The notes beneath the pieces are model-generated. The model saw only the letters and a program-made list of their open reading frames with translations. It made no database searches and had not been told where the DNA came from. A DNA stretch of 64,000 nucleotides from positions 124,001 to 188,000 of the forward strand of contig CAYGOF010000004.1 in assembly GCA_964351395.1 (NCBI GenBank), written 5' to 3'. Source of the DNA: Imperialibacter sp964351395. Lineage in GTDB: Bacteria; Bacteroidota; Bacteroidia; Cytophagales; Cyclobacteriaceae. Both the position numbers and the translations under genes were made by a program. This document shows positions 43,101-52,193 of this stretch, piece by piece (the stretch's first letter is position 1; every line of letters starts with the position of its first letter).

Positions 43101-44162
43101 TTAGTCTCTTAATATATTACTCATAAAGCTGCTCTTTAGCATTAGCCACACGAGCAGCATCACAATGGCCCATTTCAGGTACACGGTGTAAAAATCTGTG
43201 GTGTCTTTGAATTGGGTCGTTTTTATTTCAGCCTTTTCAAACTCGTTGATTTGCTGAAATACTCTTTCAAGCGCATCGTTGTCGATGGCCCTATAGAATC
43301 TTCCTTCACCTATTCGCGCAATTTCACGTAACGTAGTTTCGTCAAGGGTGTTTTCAACAAACCGTGTTCTGCCAAAAAAGTCGGTGCCAAAAGGCACTTT
43401 GCCTTCTTTACCAATAGCAATAGTATATATTTTAATGTCGTATGCACGTGCTAGTTCTGCCGCTGTAATAGGGTCGATGTTTCCGGCAGTGTTGTCGCCA
43501 TCACTAAGAAGAATGAGCACTTTTGATTTTGAGTCTGATTCACGCATCCGATTGGTGCCAACCGCCAGCGCACTTCCTATGGCTGTGCCACGGCTTTCTA
43601 TCAGATCGAAAGTAACAGTGTTTATGTTCGCATTGAGAAGGTCGTAGTCGGTAGTAAGCGGCGACATGGAGAAAGCATCTCCTGAGAAAACTACAAGCCC
43701 AATTCTGTCTTGAAAACGTCCCCCAATAAAATCTCTTGCTACTTGTTTGGCTGCTTCCAGTCTATTTGGCTCAAAATCCTGTATCTGCATAGATTCAGAA
43801 ATGTCAATAACCAGCATGATATCGATACCTTCCGTCCACTGTTCTACCTTTTCGTTGGTTTTCTGTGGCCTGGCCAGTGCTACAATTAGCAGGAGAAAAG
43901 TGGCAAACAAGAATACACCGGGCAAGAAACGCAACAGGCTCATTGGATCAGAGCGAAGGTCTGTCTTAGTAAGAGCAATATCCAACTTTTGCTGTCTCTT
44001 GAAAGTGACAAGCCACTTCAGGAGAAAAAGCACTGGTACCATTGGCAGCAGGTACAGTACCATAGGAAATGCCCAGTCGTAGTTTTCAAAAGTTGTTGGT
44101 GTAAACCATTTAAAGAAAAACCAGGGTGTGTCTTGTGCCATTGTTATCGCTTCCTCACCCAT
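43101..44162 (-). CDS. batA: BatA-like von Willebrand A domain membrane protein
   Basis: 353 residues: two N-terminal membrane helices (about 27-47 and 72-92), a VWA domain from ~105 to ~300 with the metal site DISESM (Asp-x-Ser-x-Ser), the Thr in SPLTTDYD and LSDGDN, and a C-terminal helix (LKWAIVMLLVWLML). This is the layout of BatA from the Bacteroidota aerotolerance cluster; it would hold its VWA domain at the membrane as part of a MoxR/VWA chaperone system. It overlaps the preceding gene by eight bases. batB and later bat genes do not follow; the surface repeat gene comes next on the other strand. Confidence 0.88.
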   Translation of the reverse strand: MGEEAITMAQDTPWFFFKWFTPTTFENYDWAFPMVLYLLPMVPVLFLLKWLVTFKRQQKLDIALTKTDLRSDPMSLLRFLPGVFLFATFLLLIVALARPQKTNEKVEQWTEGIDIMLVIDISESMQIQDFEPNRLEAAKQVARDFIGGRFQDRIGLVVFSGDAFSMSPLTTDYDLLNANINTVTFDLIESRGTAIGSALAVGTNRMRESDSKSKVLILLSDGDNTAGNIDPITAAELARAYDIKIYTIAIGKEGKVPFGTDFFGRTRFVENTLDETTLREIARIGEGRFYRAIDNDALERVFQQINEFEKAEIKTTQFKDTTDFYTVYLKWAIVMLLVWLMLKSSFMSNILRD

Positions 44163-45048
44163 GCTTTACCTCCTCCACTTTCTTATTGTATTTCTCCTGG
44201 CAAATATCTTCAAGTGTTTCAAATTGCTTGAATAATTCCTTTTCGCTTATTCGACCATAAATACTTCGGTCTATGCTCTTCAACGCTGCACGAAGCTTTT
44301 CATTCTCTTCACCTTTTAGAATTTCCTTGGTGGTTAGTTTGGTGTAAGGTATTTTTTCGAGTGACTCAAGGTAGCTTTTCCAGGAAATAAAAGCTGACTC
44401 TGATTCTCTTACGTTATTCTCTGCCCTGATCGCCCTTAGTTGCTCAGTGAAGCTACTGGAAAACTTTTCATACTTTTTCCTCATTCTGTAAAGCGTGATT
44501 TTCTTTCGAACTGTTTTTCCAAACACAAGGGTCAATGTGATAGATAGAATAAGTAGAACAATGATGCCAATGACGAGGTAAGGATAGTTGAATGCAAAAT
44601 CTAAGGGGTTATAATCAACTGTTTCTTTTAACTGGGCATCCTGTGGAATTTCCTGTATCAGGCCAGCGATTATGATCGAATCTGCGGCAGCCAAAACTGC
44701 TAAACTATCCTTAGGCCTTAATTGAAATACTGGGAGCTGAATTCCCTGGTAAGGCTCAAGTTCGAAGGTGCTCAGCTGGTAGATAACACTATCTACAATT
44801 CCGCCATCTTTAAGTCTTGAAGGAAAAAAGGTTTGCTTGTTGAACTCGAATGGAGCAAAGCTATAGGTAGAATCCGGAAAAAGCACTTTCACACTTCCGG
44901 GATATTCAGCCACCAGGACATAATTGGCCGGACTGCCTAGCTTAACGCTGTCTTCCAGAAAATAACCCCTAACACTTACCGACTGGCCCTGAACACTACT
45001 CCACGTGAATAGCAATGCAACCAGGAAACAAACCGTTGTTTTACCCAC
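44155..45048 (-). CDS. Membrane protein of the Bat cluster
   Basis: 297 residues with a signal peptide (to about QGQ at 22), an outside beta-rich region (~25-145), one membrane helix (YLVIGIIVLLILSITLTLVFG, about 155-175) and a cytoplasmic coiled-coil-like region to the end. Overlaps the DUF58 gene and batA by eight bases on each side, so all three are translationally coupled. In Bacteroidota a protein of this shape regularly stands between the DUF58 protein and BatA. No further function can be given. Lys/Glu-rich end (KYNKKVEEVKHG). Confidence 0.82.
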   Translation of the reverse strand: MGKTTVCFLVALLFTWSSVQGQSVSVRGYFLEDSVKLGSPANYVLVAEYPGSVKVLFPDSTYSFAPFEFNKQTFFPSRLKDGGIVDSVIYQLSTFELEPYQGIQLPVFQLRPKDSLAVLAAADSIIIAGLIQEIPQDAQLKETVDYNPLDFAFNYPYLVIGIIVLLILSITLTLVFGKTVRKKITLYRMRKKYEKFSSSFTEQLRAIRAENNVRESESAFISWKSYLESLEKIPYTKLTTKEILKGEENEKLRAALKSIDRSIYGRISEKELFKQFETLEDICQEKYNKKVEEVKHG

Positions 45049-45922
45049 TTTTCCTTATTTTATTTCTCACTTTAAACAAACGGATCAATTTTGGCACGTA
45101 TTCATCTTCTGTACTTATAGAAAGGTAGTTGGCTTGGTTCTTCTTGCACAACTTCTCCAATTCATACTGCGTTCCCTGATAGATAGTTTCTACTTTTTTA
45201 CGAAAGGCTGGAGCTGATGTATTCACCCATATCGTCTTTTTACTTTCTTTGTCGTAAAGAGGCACAATACCGAGTTTTGGAAAATGTGTTTCTCTTCTGT
45301 CGCTTAGGTGAATCACCACAAGGTCATGCTTTCTTGCCAGCGCCTTGATACCATGTTCGTAATTGTCATCAACAAAATCGGAGATCATGATAATCACACT
45401 CTTGCGATGAATCATGTTCATGGCGCTTCTAATGCCCAGGTTAAGGTTAGTGCCAGTAGAGGCTGGTTTCAGGTTGAAGAGGTTGTCGATAATCTGATAG
45501 GCATGCCTAAGCCCTTTGGCCGGCTTGATGTATTTCTCTTTTTGATCAGAATAGCAAAGCACACCAACCTGACTTCCCTCTTTGATCGCCGAAAGAGCCA
45601 AAAGCCCACACAATTCTTTGCCAATATCAATTTTCTGCTGTCCGTCGGCTCCGATTTCCTGGGAAGCGCTTACATCCAACAGGAAGAAAACGGTTTGTTC
45701 TTTTTCTTCTTTGAAAGTTTTAACAAAAGTACCGTGCCCTTTGGCAGTAACGTTCCAATCTATCGTTCTTATATCATCTCCGTATTGGTACTGACGTACA
45801 TCATCGAACTCAAGGCCAGAGCCTTTAAAGATAGAATGATAATCCCCTTGCATTTGTGAGGTGATTGCCTTCCTGATCTCAATCTCATATCTTCGCAGCT
45901 TCTTGAGGAAATCCTTCATCAC
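45041..45922 (-). CDS. DUF58 domain protein of the Bat cluster
   Basis: 293-residue DUF58 protein with a VWA-like fold. GDYHSIFKGSGLEFDDVRQYQYGDDIRTIDWNVTA is the DUF58 signature (about 24-58), followed by FLLDVSASQEIG and MISDFVDDNYEHG. Such proteins accompany MoxR AAA+ ATPases and are thought to help fold or insert metalloenzymes or envelope proteins. It is the first gene of the three-gene cluster; the usual moxR is absent directly upstream, where a divergent lipoprotein gene begins 43 bases away. A perfect dyad TTTAGCTAAA (45953-45962) lies in that gap. Confidence 0.93.
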   Translation of the reverse strand: MMKDFLKKLRRYEIEIRKAITSQMQGDYHSIFKGSGLEFDDVRQYQYGDDIRTIDWNVTAKGHGTFVKTFKEEKEQTVFFLLDVSASQEIGADGQQKIDIGKELCGLLALSAIKEGSQVGVLCYSDQKEKYIKPAKGLRHAYQIIDNLFNLKPASTGTNLNLGIRSAMNMIHRKSVIIMISDFVDDNYEHGIKALARKHDLVVIHLSDRRETHFPKLGIVPLYDKESKKTIWVNTSAPAFRKKVETIYQGTQYELEKLCKKNQANYLSISTEDEYVPKLIRLFKVRNKIRKSG

Positions 45923-45964
45923 TGTTGGTTTGGGGTTTAAAGTTAGAATTTATTTAGCTAAATT

Positions 45965-46348
45965 TTGTCGGTGAAAAATGTTTTTTGGAGCCTTTTCGGC
46001 CTTTTCTTCTTAATGCTCTTTGGATGTAAGGACAAAGAGTTGATTCCTGAGGGCGTACTTGCGCCTCAGCAAATGATCGATATCCTAACGGACATACACG
46101 AGTTGGAAACGAAAGTAAGTTCCCTAAGGTTGACCCACGACTCCTCAACCCTCCTTTATGCGGAGCAGCAACAGCTATTGTTCGATAAACATCAGGTCTC
46201 TGACTCAGTTTATACCCTGAGTTTCGATTACTATCTCCAGCATGTAGAAATGTTTGATAAAATTTATGCCGCTGTTGTAGACAGCCTTTCCGTCCGCCGA
46301 AATATGGGCACCCGCAAGCAACCTGATGAATCAGGTGAGTCGATATGA
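45965..46348 (+). CDS. DUF4296 lipoprotein
   Basis: About 127 residues with a lipoprotein signal ending LFGCKDKE, then a helical domain with the DUF4296 pattern (PEGVLAPQQMIDILTDIHELE, FDYYLQHVEMFDKIYAAVVDSL). There is no ATG: translation may start at TTG 45965 (MSVKNVFW) or GTG 45971, which gives a tidier signal (MKNVFWSLFGLFF). DUF4296 lipoproteins are common and uncharacterised in Bacteroidota. The stop overlaps the mutS2 start by four bases, so the two are coupled. Confidence 0.85.
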   Translation: MSVKNVFWSLFGLFFLMLFGCKDKELIPEGVLAPQQMIDILTDIHELETKVSSLRLTHDSSTLLYAEQQQLLFDKHQVSDSVYTLSFDYYLQHVEMFDKIYAAVVDSLSVRRNMGTRKQPDESGESI

Positions 46349-48738
46349 GAGTTTTTCCAGAATCCTTCGAGGCAAAAACGGGGTTTGATAGGGTGCGCGA
46401 GATGATCTCTGCACGGTGCCTTAGTAACCTCGGTGCCAGGCATGTAGAGAGAATGAAGGTGTCTGATGACCTCAAGCTTTTACAGAAACGCCTCATTCAG
46501 ACGGAGGAGCTGCGGAAACTTTTTGTGGCCGGAAATAAACTCCCGGATAACAATTACATCGATCCTACCGACCAGCTTAAGAAGATAAAGATTGAAGGGG
46601 CTTACCTTGAAGAGGAAGAGGCCTATGACTTGAAAAGATCCTTGAGTACGATTGTTCAGCTTCGGGCCGTGCTGAAGAAGCATGCGGATGAGTGCCCCAC
46701 TCTTTTTGACCTGTCGGGCATGGTTGATTTGCCGGCTGACATGATTAAATGGTTTGATGCCATTATTGATGAAACTGGACAGCTAAGGGCTAATGCATCC
46801 CGCGAACTTATGCAAATCCGTTCCTCGATGATATCTGAACAGTCGTCGCTCAGAAGGGTAATGGACCGCATTGCCAAAGACTCACAGAAGCAAGGCTGGT
46901 CGCCAGAAGACGGTTCAATTGCTGTGCGCGGCGGACGCTTGGTGATTCCAGTATTGGCCGAGCACAAGCGAAAGCTGAAAGGCTTTATTCATGATGAGTC
47001 TGCGACTGGGCAAACAGTCTTTATGGAGCCAGCGGAGGCGTTAGAAATCAATAACCGAATCAGGGAACTGGAGCTAGAAGAAAGAAGGGAGATCATACGC
47101 ATTCTCCGTGAGCTGACTAATCAGTTGAGGCCCCATGTGCCAGCGATGGATAAAGCCTACAACTTTCTAGGAGCTATCGATTTTATTAGAGCTAAGGCAT
47201 TGTTTGCAGTGGAGATAGGTGCGTTAATGCCCACTTTGGATGAAAAGCCAGTGATAGCCTGGCAACAGGCAGTTCATCCGCTCTTGTACCTTCTTCATAA
47301 AAAGGCAGGCAAGCCAATCATTCCCCTGGATATTGAGCTAAATGCCGATAAGCGAATACTGATTATTTCGGGGCCAAATGCCGGCGGTAAGTCAGTGTGT
47401 CTAAAAACAGTGGTCTTGCTGCAGTATATGATGCAATGCGGATTGCTTGTGCCTGTTAGGGACGATTCGGTGATGGGTGTATTTAACAGGATTTTCATTG
47501 ATATGGGTGATGAGCAATCCCTGGAAAATGACTTGAGTACTTACAGTTCCCATTTGACATCGATGCGCTTTTTTCTTGAGAATGCTGGAGGCAAAACATT
47601 GTTCCTAATCGATGAATTTGGTGCAGGAACTGAGCCGCAGTTTGGTGGAGCTATTGCTGAGGGAGTCTTAGAGCAGCTGTATCAGAAGCAGTCGTTTGGG
47701 GTCATCACTACCCACTATGGTAACCTCAAAAGTATGGCTGAGAAGAACCCTGGGATTGTGAACGGAGCCATGAGGTACGATGTCAACCAGCTGAAACCAT
47801 TGTATCAACTAGAAGTCGGGAGGCCTGGAAGCTCTTTTGCGTTGGAAATGGCTGCCAATATAGGATTGTCAGAAAAAGTAATTCAGAGGGCCAAAGGGCT
47901 TGTGGGGCATTCTCAGGTGAAATTTGAGACGTTGATCAATGAATTGGAGACAGCGAAGAATGATTTTCAATCGAGATATGAGAGTGTTAACCGAAAAAAC
48001 ATCGAGCTGGAGAAAGCGCTGAAAGACTATCGGGAACTAAAGACCTTTCTTGAAACTGAAAAGAGTAAAATTATCAAAGAAGCCAAGCAAGAGGCCAAAA
48101 GAATTGTGCTTGACGCCAATAAAGCAGTCGAGAACACGATAAGAGAAATTAAAGAGAACAAGGCAGAAAAGGAAAAAACGCAAGAGATTCGCCAGGAGTT
48201 GATTAAAATTCAAACGACCCTTTCAGAGGAGTTGGAAGAGAAAAAGCCAGTTTGGAAAACTGTGCCAGGAGAAATTAAGGCAGGGGACAAAGTGCGAATG
48301 GCAGGTCAGGAGACTGCCGGAGAGGTTTTATCGATCAGAGGAAAGAAAGCTGAGGTCCTCATGGGCGAATTGAAATCGCACATAGAATTAACTCGTCTGG
48401 AAAAAGTAACCTCAACTCAGGCTAAAAAAAGCCTAAGGAAGGAAAAAGTGGGCGGGGTTTTCAAGGGAATCGATATGAACCAGAAAAGGGCTGAGTTTTC
48501 ACCCAATCTGGATGTTAGAGGAAAAAGAGCCGACGAGGCCATTCAGCTCGTAGATGATTTTATTGATAGTGCTGTTTTATTTAGTATGCACGAAGTGCGG
48601 ATCGTGCACGGGAAGGGAGATGGCATCCTCAGGGAGGTAATTAGGCGATACTTGAGCGGTAATAAGTTTATTGAGAGGATGGCTGACGAACATGTTGAAA
48701 GAGGTGGAAGTGGCGTGACGCTCATCAGCTTCAGGTAA
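46345..48738 (+). CDS. mutS2: Endonuclease MutS2
   Basis: 797 residues of the MutS2 family: core/clamp helices (about 1-300), ATPase with Walker A GPNAGGKSVCLKT (about 343-355), DEFGAGTEP and TTHYGNLK, a long coiled coil (about 520-630), a KOW-like segment (KAGDKVRMAG), and a C-terminal Smr nuclease domain (~715-797, LDVRGKRADEA, HGKGDGILREV). MutS2 acts on branched DNA and, as shown in Bacillus, on collided ribosomes rather than in mismatch repair. It lacks the MutS mismatch-recognition domain. Ends in a clear bidirectional terminator. Confidence 0.96.
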   Translation: MRVFPESFEAKTGFDRVREMISARCLSNLGARHVERMKVSDDLKLLQKRLIQTEELRKLFVAGNKLPDNNYIDPTDQLKKIKIEGAYLEEEEAYDLKRSLSTIVQLRAVLKKHADECPTLFDLSGMVDLPADMIKWFDAIIDETGQLRANASRELMQIRSSMISEQSSLRRVMDRIAKDSQKQGWSPEDGSIAVRGGRLVIPVLAEHKRKLKGFIHDESATGQTVFMEPAEALEINNRIRELELEERREIIRILRELTNQLRPHVPAMDKAYNFLGAIDFIRAKALFAVEIGALMPTLDEKPVIAWQQAVHPLLYLLHKKAGKPIIPLDIELNADKRILIISGPNAGGKSVCLKTVVLLQYMMQCGLLVPVRDDSVMGVFNRIFIDMGDEQSLENDLSTYSSHLTSMRFFLENAGGKTLFLIDEFGAGTEPQFGGAIAEGVLEQLYQKQSFGVITTHYGNLKSMAEKNPGIVNGAMRYDVNQLKPLYQLEVGRPGSSFALEMAANIGLSEKVIQRAKGLVGHSQVKFETLINELETAKNDFQSRYESVNRKNIELEKALKDYRELKTFLETEKSKIIKEAKQEAKRIVLDANKAVENTIREIKENKAEKEKTQEIRQELIKIQTTLSEELEEKKPVWKTVPGEIKAGDKVRMAGQETAGEVLSIRGKKAEVLMGELKSHIELTRLEKVTSTQAKKSLRKEKVGGVFKGIDMNQKRAEFSPNLDVRGKRADEAIQLVDDFIDSAVLFSMHEVRIVHGKGDGILREVIRRYLSGNKFIERMADEHVERGGSGVTLISFR

Positions 48739-48742
48739 TAAA

Positions 48743-48765
48743 AAAAGGGCCATATAGGCCCTTTT
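48743..48765. terminator. Bidirectional terminator between mutS2 and a lipoprotein gene
   Basis: Nine-pair stem AAAAGGGCC/GGCCCTTTT with loop ATATA, starting five bases after the mutS2 stop. A runs on one side and T runs on the other let it end transcripts in both directions. Confidence 0.92.
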
Positions 48766-48789
48766 CATCACTAATATTCTGACAACTAG

Positions 48790-49299
48790 TTATATCGGAA
48801 ATTCAAATACCCAAGTTCCAGTCACACCTTGCGTACGACCTGCTCCGGCCTCTTCAATTAAGAATGTAAGACTGATCTTAGTAGAAGTTACTGAAAGATT
48901 GATAGTTACATCGTCTGGTTTTCTGACAACCTTACTAACATCTTTTTCGCCAGCTGTTGCTGCGTCGGCAAATGCCCATGTGCCGCTTGCTGGCCATACT
49001 ACGTCAACGTTCGGCACGTCTGTGCTACTTGGTCTCCCAGTCGTAGTGAAACTTCCGCTGCTTCCTGAGCCAGTAAACGTTATTGCGAAACTGTCCCACT
49101 CGCCTGCAGCGATACCGTCTTGCTTAACGCCACCAGCCGTGGCTGTGAATGCCTGTCCGCCATTTAGAAGGACTGCCAATTGATCCGCTATCGGATCTGG
49201 ATCTGGGTCTGGATTGTCACCTCCGTCGCCGCCGCAGCTGATAAAAATAACCAGAGCGAAAATTGTTGTTGCTGTAAACAGATTGAATAGTTTGTTCAT
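48790..49299 (-). CDS. Hypothetical surface-type lipoprotein
   Basis: 169 residues with a lipoprotein signal (LVIFISCGGDGGDNPD, Cys at 22) followed by an acidic DPDPDP linker. An acidic stretch right after the Cys is typical of lipoproteins exported to the cell surface in Bacteroidota. The rest is beta-rich with Gly/Ser/Thr (FTGSGSSGSFTTTGRPS, WPASGTWAF, VTGTWVFEFPI) and resembles lipocalin-like or DUF5004-type domains, but no family can be stated. Monocistronic, convergent with mutS2. Confidence 0.8.
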   Translation of the reverse strand: MNKLFNLFTATTIFALVIFISCGGDGGDNPDPDPDPIADQLAVLLNGGQAFTATAGGVKQDGIAAGEWDSFAITFTGSGSSGSFTTTGRPSSTDVPNVDVVWPASGTWAFADAATAGEKDVSKVVRKPDDVTINLSVTSTKISLTFLIEEAGAGRTQGVTGTWVFEFPI

Positions 49300-49403
49300 G
49301 TGGATTTTGTTATTTCTAAAAATTAACCTTGATCAAAAATAGAAGAATTTGAAAATTTTACCTAATTACCTGATAAAAAAGTCAATAGGAATAATACAAC
49401 GTC

Positions 49404-50021
49404 TCATTTAAATTCTTCAATTGAAATCACATGCGAACACATCTGATATTCATGAATTTGATTTGAACAAATGACTACTAAGCGATCATTTTGTATCGAC
49501 GCCAGGTGCTCCAAATACCAATTTATTCCATGAGAATCCAGGTTACTGGTTGGTTCATCCAAAATAATAAATGGCGTATCACTTAAAAAACTTAATGTTA
49601 GCTTAAACCGCTGCTTCATCCCGGACGAAAGATGTTTTACCTGTTTGTTTGAGGCATTCTCCAAAAGTCCATAGGCTAATACCTCCTCTGCAGACATTTC
49701 TTTAGCTAGCTTTTTTAAGCCAAAATGGAAATTCACCATTTCTGCTAACGTGAATTCTTCAATGAGTTCAAGGTAGGGAGCAGCCATGCCAATATGCCGA
49801 TAAACCATATGCTCATCGATTTTTTCATCGTTGATGGTATGGGTTACTTTACCTTCTGTGGGTATGATTTGTCCACTGAGTAGCCCTGCTAGTGTTGATT
49901 TTCCACTTCCATTTCTTCCTATAATAGCATAGGAAGAACCTTTTTGGAAGGTGTAGGTGAGGTTTTTGAAAATCCACTCACGCAGGTAGCGTTTGCCGGC
50001 ATTTTCAACGATTACTTTCAT
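49404..50021 (-). CDS. ABC transporter ATP-binding protein
   Basis: 205 residues from MKVIVENAGK. Walker A IGRNGSGKST (about 34-43), a short helical domain, signature LSSGMKQRFKL and Walker B FIILDEPTSNLDSHG. It is a lone ATPase with no membrane partner here. The signature is SSGMKQ rather than SGGQ, as in CcmA-like and other single ATPases. It begins one base after the lpxA stop, so it is the last gene of the lipid A operon, and a role in envelope transport is a reasonable guess only. Confidence 0.88.
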   Translation of the reverse strand: MKVIVENAGKRYLREWIFKNLTYTFQKGSSYAIIGRNGSGKSTLAGLLSGQIIPTEGKVTHTINDEKIDEHMVYRHIGMAAPYLELIEEFTLAEMVNFHFGLKKLAKEMSAEEVLAYGLLENASNKQVKHLSSGMKQRFKLTLSFLSDTPFIILDEPTSNLDSHGINWYLEHLASIQNDRLVVICSNQIHEYQMCSHVISIEEFK

Positions 50022-50022
50022 A

Positions 50023-50802
50023 TCAAACGGCAAACCCTTTCATGATCCCTCTTTCAGAGGTTCTGATGAAGTCTACAATTTGATCTCTTTCATTAGACGG
50101 AGGTGTTTCAGATAATATCAGCTCTATGGCTTTAGAGTGGTTCAGACCTCTAAAATAGATATACCGGTAAATATCCTGGATTTCGTTGATTTTCTCATTG
50201 GAGAAGCCTCTTCTTCTTAAGCCTACTGAGTTAATACCGCAGAAGCTTAATGGTTCCCGGCCGGCTGTTGTAAAAGGTGGAATATCTTTTCGCACGAGGG
50301 AGCCTCCTGAAACCATCACATGAGAGCCAATTCGGGAGAACTGGTGGACAGCAGTGGTTCCGCTAATGATTGCCCAGTCGTCGATAACGACGTGGCCTGC
50401 GATTTGAACAGAGTTACCTAAGATGCAATTATTTCCAATTGTGCAGTCGTGGGCCACATGGGCATAGGCCATGATTAGGCAGTCGCTACCAACTACTGTC
50501 TTAAGTTTATCGGAAGTTCCTCGACTGATAGTGACAAATTCTCTAATGGAGGTGCCGTCCCCAATGAATGTTTCTGTGGACTCACCTTTGAATTTCAAGT
50601 CTTGAGGCACGGTCGAGATAGAGGCGCCGTTAAATATTTTAACATTTTTTCCAATCCGGGCACCCTCGTAAATAACTGCATGAGAGCCAATCCACGTGCC
50701 TTCGCCGATTTCTACGTTATGATGAATAACAGCGAAAGGTTCAATAGTGACATTAGGCGCCACTTTTGCCTCGGGATGAACATATGCTAAAGGATGGATC
50801 AT
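50023..50802 (-). CDS. lpxA: UDP-N-acetylglucosamine acyltransferase
   Basis: First step of lipid A synthesis: transfers a 3-hydroxyacyl chain from ACP to UDP-GlcNAc. 259 residues, left-handed beta-helix of hexapeptide repeats (VAPNVTIEPFAVIHHNVEIGEGTWIG and onward) with the catalytic His in AHVAHDCTIGNN, and the C-terminal helical domain containing GLRRRGFSNEKI. The start overlaps the lpxC/fabZ stop by four bases. Gene order lpxD-lpxC/fabZ-lpxA is the usual one in Bacteroidota. Confidence 0.96.
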   Translation of the reverse strand: MIHPLAYVHPEAKVAPNVTIEPFAVIHHNVEIGEGTWIGSHAVIYEGARIGKNVKIFNGASISTVPQDLKFKGESTETFIGDGTSIREFVTISRGTSDKLKTVVGSDCLIMAYAHVAHDCTIGNNCILGNSVQIAGHVVIDDWAIISGTTAVHQFSRIGSHVMVSGGSLVRKDIPPFTTAGREPLSFCGINSVGLRRRGFSNEKINEIQDIYRYIYFRGLNHSKAIELILSETPPSNERDQIVDFIRTSERGIMKGFAV

Positions 50803-52193
50803 ACGTCTTTTCTAACTATGCTGGCTGTCATGGCACCTTCGCAAACAAGGTTGGACCCAACATAGGCTTCTCCCCGCATTTTAGCAATTCCCCTTTTTAT
50901 CGGAGCTAGTAACTCACACCTGATCACAAGCGTATCGCCCGGCAACACCATTTTTCTAAACCTGAAGCCCTCTATGCCTAGAAAATATGTCCAGTAATTT
51001 TCAGGATCTGGCACCGTGTTGAGTACTAAAATGCCACCAATTTGAGCCATTGCTTCTACTTGCAGCACGCCGGGCATTACTGGATTACCAGGAAAGTGCC
51101 CCTGGAAGAATGGCTCATTGAATGTCACATTTTTTACGCCTGCTACCCACTTTTCATCCAGGTGAAATATTTTGTCTATGAGGAGGAAAGGATATCGGTG
51201 CGGTAAGATATTAGTGATTTTATTGATATCCAGAACCGGAGGAATTTTGGGGTCATAGTAGGGCACACCATCGTTGGTCGTACTTTGCATGACCTTCTTC
51301 AGCTTCTTGGCAAATGCCACGTTAGCAGCATGGCCAGGTCTTGCGGCAAGAATTTGCGCCTTTATCGGCCTGCCGACCAGCGCCAAATCGCCCATTACAT
51401 CCAATAACTTGTGACGGGCTGGCTCATTCTTATACCTCAGGTCGACATTATTGAGTATGCCTTCCTTTTTCACCTGCACTTTTGGCTTGTTGAGAAGCTT
51501 AGCGAGGCTATCCAATTCGTGTTCTTCCACCACTCTGTCAACGACGACTATTGCATTGCTCAAATCACCGCCCTTAATAAGGTTGTTTTTATGGAGCATT
51601 TCCAACTCATGTAAAAAACAAAAAGTGCGACAAGAGGCAATCTCGGTGGCGAATTCGCTGACATTAGTCAAGGTGGCATGTTGACTTCCCAACACAGGTG
51701 AATTGTAGTCCACCATTACCGTCACCCGATAGTCGTCGAGCGGCAATGCAGCAATTTCTATTTCATTGTCCTTATCCCGGTAGAAGATGCTTTCAGGGAC
51801 TTCAAAGAAATTCCTTTGGGCATTTTGTTCTTCTAAACCTACCCGTTCTATGGCTTCAACGAATAGCAAAGAACTCCCGTCCATAATAGGTACTTCCGGG
51901 CCGTCGAGCTGAATAAGCACGTTGTCAATTTCCAAGCCAACAAGTGCGGCCAATGCATGCTCTGTTGTGCTCACTCTGGCGCCGTTCTGCTCCAGGGTGG
52001 TGCCACGTGATACATCAACCACTAAATCGGCGTCTGCATCAATTGTTGGTTGATCTTCAAGGTCTACCCTTTGAAATTTGATCCCGTGATTCGGAGGTGC
52101 CGGAACGAATGTCATGTTAGTACGGACACCTGTGTGTAATCCTACACCCGAAACGGTTACTTTCTCCTTAACGGTTTGTTGCCTAATGTTCAT
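50799..52193 (-). CDS. lpxC/fabZ: Fused LpxC deacetylase / FabZ dehydratase
   Basis: 464-residue bifunctional protein. Residues ~1-300 are UDP-3-O-acyl-GlcNAc deacetylase (LpxC), the committed step of lipid A synthesis, with TEHALAAL (zinc-binding His) and HKLLDVMGDLALVG (zinc His and Asp). Residues ~315-464 are 3-hydroxyacyl-ACP dehydratase FabZ, with the catalytic HRYPFLLID and GHFPGNPVMPGVLQVEAMAQ (His and Glu). The fusion is characteristic of Bacteroidota and couples two enzymes that compete for the same hydroxyacyl pool. It overlaps lpxD by 11 bases. Confidence 0.97.
   Translation of the reverse strand: MNIRQQTVKEKVTVSGVGLHTGVRTNMTFVPAPPNHGIKFQRVDLEDQPTIDADADLVVDVSRGTTLEQNGARVSTTEHALAALVGLEIDNVLIQLDGPEVPIMDGSSLLFVEAIERVGLEEQNAQRNFFEVPESIFYRDKDNEIEIAALPLDDYRVTVMVDYNSPVLGSQHATLTNVSEFATEIASCRTFCFLHELEMLHKNNLIKGGDLSNAIVVVDRVVEEHELDSLAKLLNKPKVQVKKEGILNNVDLRYKNEPARHKLLDVMGDLALVGRPIKAQILAARPGHAANVAFAKKLKKVMQSTTNDGVPYYDPKIPPVLDINKITNILPHRYPFLLIDKIFHLDEKWVAGVKNVTFNEPFFQGHFPGNPVMPGVLQVEAMAQIGGILVLNTVPDPENYWTYFLGIEGFRFRKMVLPGDTLVIRCELLAPIKRGIAKMRGEAYVGSNLVCEGAMTASIVRKDV

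Noticed and set aside
45308..45859. 183-codon + strand frame within the DUF58 gene
   Set aside because: The minus-strand protein has clear DUF58 motifs; this one has none.
45954..46496. 180-codon minus-strand frame over the DUF4296 gene and mutS2 start
   Set aside because: Both + strand genes are well supported by motifs; this frame is a shadow.
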